Below, one piece after another: positions 15,832 to 21,761 of a DNA stretch of 64,000 bases. Positions within the stretch are counted from its first letter, which is position 1; each line of letters begins with the position of its first letter. The stretch is taken from the NCBI GenBank assembly GCA_017461045.1, contig JAFTZJ010000048.1:1-64000 (forward strand), read 5' to 3'. Position numbers and translations under genes: made by a program. Below the pieces are notes generated by a model, which was not told where the DNA came from, searched no databases, and saw nothing but the letters and a program-made list of their open reading frames with translations. The stretch comes from Lachnospiraceae bacterium. GTDB lineage: Bacteria; Bacillota; Clostridia; Lachnospirales; Lachnospiraceae.

Positions 15832-17115
15832 CTATTCAGCAAGATAATTATTCAGTAAGTCGGTAACTTGCATTAATTCATTGTTATAGACTCTGAAAGC
15901 GGAATGAGAATCCTGTATCATATGGATAGCCTCAATATTGCCGTTTTCATCTAAATATGCCATATAAATTAATAATACATAGCGTCCCGGTGTTGTTACA
16001 TCTTTTCGGAATGCATGGAGTTCTTCAGGTGTCATTCGTATCCAAGACGTTCCTTTTTGATACCAACCGAATACTAACATAGCATCATTCATATTTTCAG
16101 GACGAGCGGTTGGTGAATAATAGAAGTATTCAGTTTGACCATTGCTATAGGTTTCCCAAATGGCGTTGGTATCATCAATGCCATAGGTTTCTATATAAGT
16201 GTCAAGAGAAGCTCCATAAGTAATTCCTCGTCCTGTTTGATAACTGTAATCAAGTGTATCAGTAGTGGATTCGAAAACAGGAATTTTACCAGGCATCGTA
16301 CAGCTTACGCCGGAATCATAAATGATAACAGAATTGTCATTTACATTATTTGATGTTGGCGTTGGAGTATCTGATGTGAAAGTTAAATATGTCGAATCTT
16401 CCGGACGATATTCTGCTCCTTTATTCAAAGAGGTGCTTGGTGCTTCTGTTGATGCTTCCGTAGAAGCTTCTGTCGGTGCTTCTGTGGTGACGTCAACAAA
16501 TGCTTCCGAATTGAAACTTGCATTTTCAAATTCCGGATAATAGTATTCCTGATAGTTGCCGTTAGAACCGGAACCGATGTATTGCGGAAGTGAATTGCCG
16601 CCTACATTAGAATTTGTGTATAACAATGGATATAGTATCACAGTTGCAACTGCAGCAATGATACCTAAAAGGAATAATCCACCAAATACGCCTAGAAGAA
16701 TCCAAAGCCAAGTCAATTTTTTCTTTTTTGGTGGTTCTGTTGGTTGATAATCTTGTTGTTGCATATATGGCTGCGGTATCGGCTGAACTTGCTGTTGCAT
16801 ATATGGTTGTGGTGTCGGCTGAACCGGCTGTTGCATATATGGTTGTGGTGTCGGCTGAACTTGCTGTTGCATATATGGTTGTGGTGTCGGCTGAACTTGC
16901 TGTTGCATATATGGCTGCGGTGTCGGCTGAACTTGCTGTTGCATATATGGTTGTGGTGTCGGCTGAATCGGCTGTTGTACCTGTGGTTGCGGTGTCGGTT
17001 GCACCGTCTCTTGTATGGTTGGTTGTGGTGCTACAGTTACCGGTGAACCGCAAGTAGGACAGAAGGTTGCGGTCTCATCACAATGGAATCCACAAACTGA
17101 ACAAATGTTACTCAT
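15832..17115 (-). CDS. Zinc-ribbon membrane protein with Gln/Pro repeats
   Basis: The 427-residue protein has four modules. An N-terminal zinc ribbon (Cys5, Cys8, Cys19, Cys22; CSVCG and CPTCG) comes first, then 12-residue Gln/Pro repeats of VQPTPQPYMQQQ (residues ~40-130). One membrane span (LTWLWILLGVFGGLFLLGII) follows, and then an external region with a Thr/Ser-rich linker (TEAPTEASTEAS) before a globular C-terminal domain. Ribbon and repeats should be cytoplasmic and the C-terminal domain outside. Function unknown. It lies between the DUF362-ferredoxin gene and the HExxH gene, all on the minus strand with gaps of 25-36 bp. A GAGAGGTAT ribosome site precedes the ATG. Confidence 0.75.
   Translation of the reverse strand: MSNICSVCGFHCDETATFCPTCGSPVTVAPQPTIQETVQPTPQPQVQQPIQPTPQPYMQQQVQPTPQPYMQQQVQPTPQPYMQQQVQPTPQPYMQQPVQPTPQPYMQQQVQPIPQPYMQQQDYQPTEPPKKKKLTWLWILLGVFGGLFLLGIIAAVATVILYPLLYTNSNVGGNSLPQYIGSGSNGNYQEYYYPEFENASFNSEAFVDVTTEAPTEASTEASTEAPSTSLNKGAEYRPEDSTYLTFTSDTPTPTSNNVNDNSVIIYDSGVSCTMPGKIPVFESTTDTLDYSYQTGRGITYGASLDTYIETYGIDDTNAIWETYSNGQTEYFYYSPTARPENMNDAMLVFGWYQKGTSWIRMTPEELHAFRKDVTTPGRYVLLIYMAYLDENGNIEAIHMIQDSHSAFRVYNNELMQVTDLLNNYLAE
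16757..17000 (-). repeat. 36 bp coding tandem repeats (VQPTPQPYMQQQ units)
   Basis: About six 36 bp units encode VQPTPQPYMQQQ with single-residue variants (QQP, PIP), plus a shorter diverged unit at the 5' side. On the + strand each carries TTGCATATATGG and GGTGTCGGCTGAAC. Third positions are nearly unchanged between units, so expansion is recent and copy number is likely to vary between strains. Confidence 0.92.
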
Positions 17116-17151
17116 GAGATATACCTCTCTTTCTATTAATTATTATAAACA

Positions 17152-18267
17152 CTAAATTGCTTTCTTAACGCTAATTGCTTTCATTGGACACATTTCCTGA
17201 CAACAGAAGCAGGAGATGCAACCCTTTTTCTTGAAAACCGCTTTTTTATCTTTGATATCAATAATCTGTACCGGACAACTTTCGGCACATTTTCCGCATC
17301 CTACGCATTTTTCCGGCTCCAGCTTTGGATAGGATTTTAATACCTTCTTCATGATTACACCAAATGGTTTCCGTAAGAATTTCGGAACGTGGGAAGAGAA
17401 ATCCAGTTCTTTAGTATCCGGTTTTTTGAATGGGGTCAGATTTTCCGGGATTGCGTCACCAATCAGTTCCAGAGAATCCATATGCACCAATCCCCGTTCG
17501 TTTGCCTGACGAAGCATTACAATTTCATTCGGCTCCAAGCCCATTAGACCTACTGCAAAATAATCCTGCGTATACATGTCGCGAGAAGCCAGTATCATGT
17601 GCAATGGGTGGGAATCGCCACCGGTTGGACCGTTGCCTTCCATAGCATCAATGGCATCAATCAAAGTAATCTGTGGCTTTACCACCAAGGATAATTCCAA
17701 CAGCATGTTGGAAAAGTCTTCAATATCCGGAAACCGATAATGCAACTGTGGCTTCTGTAAGCCGGGAATTGCACCGAATAAATTCTTAATTCCTCCGGAA
17801 TAACCGGTCATTGCATGGGTTTTTAACTTAGGAAGATTGATGACATAATCTGCCTCTGCAATGGCATTGATAATATTAAAGGTATGATTGGTAAAACCTT
17901 CCGGCGCATTGACGGATTGAAAACCGAAATCCATGTTTAAGGTTGCATATGGCTCTGCATCATGCATTCCGCAAGTCTGATAGATGGTTTTCATATGCTC
18001 AGCTGTAAATGGACCGCCGGAGCTTTCCCCAATGATAATATTTGTAATCCCGTGCTCCTGTAGCCAGCGGGCGACGGATTTGACAATCAAGGGATGTGTG
18101 GTAATGGGCATGGTTGCCTTCCTTGCCATAATCAGGTTCGGCTTTAATAGAACCTTCATATCAGGGGTTAAGTCAGAAAGTACATCTAATTGTTCTAACG
18201 CCTTCCCTACGGCTTCGTATACGGGTTCTTCAATATAATCTGCAACATGATAGATGACTTGCTTCAT
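17152..18267 (-). CDS. DUF362 protein with C-terminal 2x[4Fe-4S] ferredoxin domain
   Basis: A 371-residue cytoplasmic protein. The DUF362 domain carries KVLLKPNLIMARK, GESSGG, NLPKLKTHAMTGYSGGIKNL and DAIDAMEGNGPTGGD. Two ferredoxin clusters follow, with CVGCGKCAESCP and CISCFCCQEMCP. Such proteins are widespread in anaerobes and their reaction is not established; an electron-transfer or Fe-S-dependent role is inferred. I chose the ATG at 18267, 6 nt after AGGAGG. A longer frame beginning 21 bp upstream reads through the ribosome site. It heads the minus-strand operon that continues with the zinc-ribbon and HExxH proteins, and a perfect palindrome lies just upstream. Confidence 0.85.
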   Translation of the reverse strand: MKQVIYHVADYIEEPVYEAVGKALEQLDVLSDLTPDMKVLLKPNLIMARKATMPITTHPLIVKSVARWLQEHGITNIIIGESSGGPFTAEHMKTIYQTCGMHDAEPYATLNMDFGFQSVNAPEGFTNHTFNIINAIAEADYVINLPKLKTHAMTGYSGGIKNLFGAIPGLQKPQLHYRFPDIEDFSNMLLELSLVVKPQITLIDAIDAMEGNGPTGGDSHPLHMILASRDMYTQDYFAVGLMGLEPNEIVMLRQANERGLVHMDSLELIGDAIPENLTPFKKPDTKELDFSSHVPKFLRKPFGVIMKKVLKSYPKLEPEKCVGCGKCAESCPVQIIDIKDKKAVFKKKGCISCFCCQEMCPMKAISVKKAI

Positions 18268-18301
18268 GCTTGTCCTCCTGTTATTCATAATACGAGTTGT
18301 C

Positions 18302-18328
18302 CCATTATCATTTGCGGAATGATAATGG
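18302..18328. promoter_or_regulatory. Perfect palindrome, candidate operator of the DUF362 operon
   Basis: CCATTATCATT (18302-18312) is the exact reverse complement of AATGATAATGG (18318-18328), separated by TGCGG. On the minus strand it lies just after a TATAAT at 18346-18341, where a repressor would block initiation or early elongation. The TGATAAT core resembles metal or peroxide regulator half-sites (Fur/PerR type), but I cannot assign the binder. No T-run follows, so it is not a terminator. Confidence 0.6.
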
Positions 18329-18405
18329 TGATATCATTTTATTATATCATATCGCAGATTGAATGGGTATGAAATGTTTTGAAAACTGTGGATTTCTGAA
18401 AAATT

Positions 18406-18434
18406 TTGCACCGAAAATTATTCTATGTTACAAT
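18406..18434 (+). promoter_or_regulatory. Sigma-A promoter of the double-receiver gene
   Basis: TTGCAC (18406-18411) and TACAAT (18429-18434) are separated by 17 bp, 44 bp before the chosen ATG. Confidence 0.7.
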
Positions 18435-18477
18435 ACTATTATTCAAAGATGTAGAATAGTTGGAAAGGGGCGATTGT

Positions 18478-19221
18478 ATGGCAAAACGGATTTTGGTAGT
18501 AGATGATGATATGATGTGCTTGAAGTCGGTGCAGCGCTATTTGACCGATGAAGGATTTGATGTTATCGGGGCATTGTCCGGTATGCAAGCGGTTCACATT
18601 GTAGAAGAAACGAAGATTGATTTGTTATTACTGGATATAGAGATGCCCGGATTGAGTGGGTTTGCTACCTTTGAGCAGATTCGTGAATTGAACAACGGAA
18701 GGCAGTTGCCGGTTATTTTCTTTACCGGAAGAAAAGATAGAGATACTGTGAAGAGATGTGCTGCAATCGGTGCTGAGGGCTATATTACGAAGCCTGTAGT
18801 AAAAAGTGCGCTGTTGAGTAGAGTGGAAGAAGTGTTTTCTCACATGGTAACCGCGCAGGAAGAACGTACAATATTGATTGTGGATGATGATATAGAATTG
18901 CTCAAGCAATGGAAAATTTCCTTAAGTGAACACTATAAAGTAATTGCAGTTAATTCTGTAAAAACTGCTTTGGATTACTTGAATTCCCATAAAGCAGATG
19001 TGATTCTATTGGATTGTGATATGCAGATATATGAAGGAGAAAGCTTTGTAAATGTGCTGGCAAAAAAAGAAGAAACCAAAGATATTCCGGTAATTGTGTT
19101 GTATGAAGGCGATGGGGAATTGGTTGAAAATGAACGAAAGGCAAATCCGGTTGGTGCATACTTAAAGAAGAACGTTACTTCAGAAGAATTGCTTAAAATA
19201 GTTCAATCGCAGTTCGACTAA
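18478..19221 (+). CDS. Double receiver-domain protein (REC-REC)
   Basis: A 247-residue protein made of two CheY-like domains and no output domain. The first is canonical: acidic pocket VVDDD, phospho-acceptor Asp53 in LLLLDIEMPG, Thr in FFTGRK and Lys in YITKP. The second keeps IVDDDIE, Asp179 in LLDCDMQ and a Lys in YLKKN, but has Tyr where Ser/Thr is expected (VIVLYEG). It may therefore signal differently or act as a phosphate sink. I chose ATG 18478 behind GAAAGGGG; an ATG 18 bp upstream is the alternative. No histidine kinase is adjacent, so the partner is unknown. Confidence 0.85.
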   Translation: MAKRILVVDDDMMCLKSVQRYLTDEGFDVIGALSGMQAVHIVEETKIDLLLLDIEMPGLSGFATFEQIRELNNGRQLPVIFFTGRKDRDTVKRCAAIGAEGYITKPVVKSALLSRVEEVFSHMVTAQEERTILIVDDDIELLKQWKISLSEHYKVIAVNSVKTALDYLNSHKADVILLDCDMQIYEGESFVNVLAKKEETKDIPVIVLYEGDGELVENERKANPVGAYLKKNVTSEELLKIVQSQFD

Positions 19222-19283
19222 GCCTTAATAACGGAAGCTAAAATCTTAAAAAAAAATTAAATCGTTAAAAATAGCGTAAAAGC

Positions 19284-19312
19284 TTGATAAAATACTGGAA
19301 AAAACATATATT
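19284..19312 (+). promoter_or_regulatory. Promoter with direct repeat before the TSUP transporter
   Basis: TTGATA (19284-19289) and TATATT (19307-19312) have a 17 bp spacer. The 11-mer TGATAAAATAC occurs at 19285-19295, overlapping the -35, and again at 19316-19326 just after the -10, 31 bp apart (three helical turns). The repeat could bind a dimeric regulator; none is identified. Confidence 0.5.
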
Positions 19313-19357
19313 AAGTGATAAAATACATGAAGTTGTTGTTAAAAAGAGGAACGATTC

Positions 19358-20149
19358 ATGTATTTTATTATTATATGCATAATCGCAGGTTTGGGAGCAG
19401 GAATTGTAACCGGTTTGGCCGGTTTGTCTGCAGCGGTGGTAATAACACCAATGTTGGTTTCCCTCGGTGGAATGAACTCTTATGATGTTGTTGCAATTGC
19501 GTTGGCATCAGATGTATTAGCTTCTGCGCTGTCTGCGTTTACGTATTATCGAAATAAGAATATTGATATTAAGCGGGGATTTATCATCCTGGGACCGGCA
19601 TTTATTTGTTCAGTGGCAGGTAGCTATATTGGATACCATTTTTCCTTGGCGTCGCCGGACGGAATCGGATTTTATTCCATTGTTGCAACCATGTTTTTGG
19701 GAATTAAGTTTATTGTAAGCCCAATTACGAAAAGCAAAGAGGGTGCGGCAAACACGCAGAAAAAATGGGTTCGACTTATATTATCAGTTTTGTCAGGTAT
19801 CGTTATAGGCTTGATTTGTGGATTTGTAGGTGTTGGCGGTGGTGCCATGCTGCTGTTTGCATTAACCATTCTGTTGGGATATGATTTGAAAACGGCAGTC
19901 GGAACCAGTACTATGATTATGACCATTATTGCCCTTACCGGTGCGGCAAGTCATTATATGATGGGGTGCCAGTTGGATATGAAAGCGTTGTGTATCTGTG
20001 TAATATCGACTGTGTTTGGTGCGTTTTGGGCAGCTCATTTTGCAAATCGCTGTGAGGAGAAGAAGTTAAATCGAACTGTAGGAATTGTATTGGCGGTTTT
20101 GGGTGTTGTTACGCTGGCAGCAAAATTCATACCGGGAATTCAGGCATAA
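19358..20149 (+). CDS. TSUP (TauE/SafE) family membrane transporter
   Basis: A 263-residue polytopic protein with two repeated four-helix halves, the TSUP layout. The first half has GLGAGIVTGLAGLSAAVVITPM and the second has GIVIGLICGFVGVGGGAMLLFA, with GTSTMIMTIIALTGAASHY near the end. Family members export or import sulfite, sulfoacetate, taurine-derived or other small organosulfur anions. The substrate cannot be deduced here because no sulfur-metabolism genes adjoin. It is monocistronic: its own promoter region is upstream and a terminator lies 10 bp after the stop. Confidence 0.87.
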   Translation: MYFIIICIIAGLGAGIVTGLAGLSAAVVITPMLVSLGGMNSYDVVAIALASDVLASALSAFTYYRNKNIDIKRGFIILGPAFICSVAGSYIGYHFSLASPDGIGFYSIVATMFLGIKFIVSPITKSKEGAANTQKKWVRLILSVLSGIVIGLICGFVGVGGGAMLLFALTILLGYDLKTAVGTSTMIMTIIALTGAASHYMMGCQLDMKALCICVISTVFGAFWAAHFANRCEEKKLNRTVGIVLAVLGVVTLAAKFIPGIQA

Positions 20150-20156
20150 AGAATTA

Positions 20157-20188
20157 TAAACAGGTTTTGGAAACAAATCCTGTTTTTT
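20157..20188 (+). terminator. Terminator after the TSUP gene
   Basis: AAACAGG (20158-20164) pairs with CCTGTTT (20179-20185), with an inner TTT/AAA pair beyond one mismatch. Seven T residues follow. Confidence 0.75.
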
Positions 20189-20292
20189 TATTTCCACAAA
20201 TATACAATGTAGATTAATAAAAGCACCACATAATGTTGAAAAAATAAGAAATAATAGTAATTAACAGTGATTGTATATGTGGAGGTAACATA

Positions 20293-21309
20293 ATGAATCA
20301 AAAAAAGGGAAAACAAAGCTTGGAATTCGAAAATCCACCATCCATTTTAAGTACGGCATCGGTGGTGGGAAAAAAAGAAGGAGAAGGACCCCTACGGGAT
20401 TATTTTGATGTCATTTTTGAAGATCCTACCTTGGGTAAAGAATCCTGGGAGGAAGGAGAAAGTGAGTTAGTGCATCAGGCTTGTATAAAAGCAATTGAAA
20501 AATCCGGCTTGAAAAAAGAAGAAATTCGCTATGTGTTTGCAGGTGATTTATTGGGGCAGTTAATTGCATCTACTTTTGGATTAAAGGATATGGATATACC
20601 ATTGTTCGGCTTGTACGGTGCCTGTTCTACGGCAGGGGAAGGATTGGCTTTGGGAGCTATGACCATTGCAGCCGGATATGCAGAGCAGGTGTTGACAGTG
20701 GCATCCAGCCATTTTGGAAGTGCAGAGAAGCAATTTCGATTTCCTTTGGAATATGGCAATCAACGTCCTCTTAGTGCTACTTGGACGGTGACCGGAAGTG
20801 GTGCATTTATTCTGTCTGACAAACCGGGAGATATTGTAATTCGTGGTATTACCACAGGTACAATTGTGGATTATGGTGTACGGGATTCCATGAATATGGG
20901 GGCGGCTATGGCTCCGGCCGCAGCAGCACTAATATATCAGAATCTTCAGGATTTTCAATGGAAGCCCAGTGACTATGATCGTATCATAACCGGTGACTTG
21001 GGAAAGGTGGGAAAAGGGATTCTGATTAAATTACTCAATGATAATGGTTACGACATCATGGACCAGCATATGGACTGCGGAATTGAAATCTATGACAATG
21101 ACGTACAGGATACTCATAGCGGAGGTTCCGGTTGCGGTTGCTCTGCAGTTACAATGGCAGGATATGTTATGGAAAAACTTCGCACCAGAGAATGGAACCG
21201 GGTGCTTTTTGTGCCAACCGGAGCGTTGTTATCCACAGTAAGTTTTAATGAGGGGCAATCGGTACCCGGAATTGCACATGGGATTATTATTGAGAATCGG
21301 GGTGTATAG
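20293..21309 (+). CDS. spoVAD: Stage V sporulation protein AD
   Basis: Soluble component of the SpoVA channel that binds dipicolinic acid and loads it into the forespore. The 338-residue protein has a thiolase-like fold. Family blocks are GKQSLEFENPPSILSTASVV at the start, VFAGDLLGQLIASTFGL, PLFGLYGACSTAGEGLALGA, the ATWTVTGSGAFIL segment, IITGDLGKVG and the C-terminal HSGGSGCGCSAVTMAGY. Length is normal. TGGAGGT precedes the ATG. spoVAE follows after 2 bp, while spoVAC, which normally lies immediately upstream, is missing; the upstream gene is an unrelated transporter behind a terminator. The organism is inferred to form endospores. Confidence 0.96.
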   Translation: MNQKKGKQSLEFENPPSILSTASVVGKKEGEGPLRDYFDVIFEDPTLGKESWEEGESELVHQACIKAIEKSGLKKEEIRYVFAGDLLGQLIASTFGLKDMDIPLFGLYGACSTAGEGLALGAMTIAAGYAEQVLTVASSHFGSAEKQFRFPLEYGNQRPLSATWTVTGSGAFILSDKPGDIVIRGITTGTIVDYGVRDSMNMGAAMAPAAAALIYQNLQDFQWKPSDYDRIITGDLGKVGKGILIKLLNDNGYDIMDQHMDCGIEIYDNDVQDTHSGGSGCGCSAVTMAGYVMEKLRTREWNRVLFVPTGALLSTVSFNEGQSVPGIAHGIIIENRGV

Positions 21310-21311
21310 GT

Positions 21312-21668
21312 ATGAATTATGTATGGGCATTTGTAATTGGTGGGATTATTTGTGTACTGGCACAAATTTTGATGGATACTACGAAGATGTTGCCGGGCCG
21401 GGTAATGGTAACATTGGTGTGTACCGGAGCTGTGCTGGGAGCGCTTGGATGGTATGAGCCGCTTTTGGAATTTGCCGGTGGTGGTGCCTCGGTTCCCTTA
21501 ACGGGAGTTGGTTATAATCTATGGAAGGGAATTCGGGAAGCCGTTGATACAGATGGTTTTATCGGTTTGTTCCGCGGTGGGTTTGCCATGGCTGCTGTGG
21601 GGACATCTGCGGCATTGATTTATTCTTATATTGCAGCATTAATCTTCCAACCAAAGATGAAAAAGTAA
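21312..21668 (+). CDS. spoVAE: Stage V sporulation protein AE
   Basis: A 118-residue integral membrane subunit of the SpoVA channel for dipicolinic acid, with four hydrophobic segments. Recognisable blocks are WAFVIGGIICVLAQILMDTT, VTLVCTGAVLGALGWYEPLL, EFAGGGASVPLTGVGYNLWKG and the final FRGGFAMAAVGTSAALIYSY. The protein ends shortly afterwards with KPKMKK-like basic residues. It starts 2 bp after spoVAD, so the two are co-transcribed and likely coupled. No gerA-type or other sporulation gene follows; the next gene is convergent. No distinct sigma-G promoter could be assigned with confidence before the pair. Confidence 0.95.
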   Translation: MNYVWAFVIGGIICVLAQILMDTTKMLPGRVMVTLVCTGAVLGALGWYEPLLEFAGGGASVPLTGVGYNLWKGIREAVDTDGFIGLFRGGFAMAAVGTSAALIYSYIAALIFQPKMKK

Positions 21669-21705
21669 TGGAATAGATTCCTAGGATTTATTCTTTTATA
21701 TAGAT

Positions 21706-21737
21706 AAAAAGCGGGTGTGAGCAAGTGCTCACACCCG
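21706..21737 (-). terminator. Terminator of the class A PBP gene
   Basis: CGGGTGTGAGCA (21712-21723) and TGCTCACACCCG (21726-21737) form an exact 12 bp stem with a 2 nt gap. AAAAAG at 21706-21711 gives a T-tract on the minus strand, so it serves the PBP gene. It may also stop spoVAE transcripts. Confidence 0.85.
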
Positions 21738-21761
21738 TTGTGTTTGAATGTTATATAACGA

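Noticed and set aside
16607..17057. Long frames opposite and out of frame with the Gln/Pro repeat gene
   Set aside because: They are by-products of the 36 bp repeat being open in several frames; their translations are simple repeats without start signals.
20229..20234. CATAAT before spoVAD as a sigma-G -10 element
   Set aside because: No acceptable -35 at 17-18 bp upstream could be found, so a forespore promoter is plausible but not supported.
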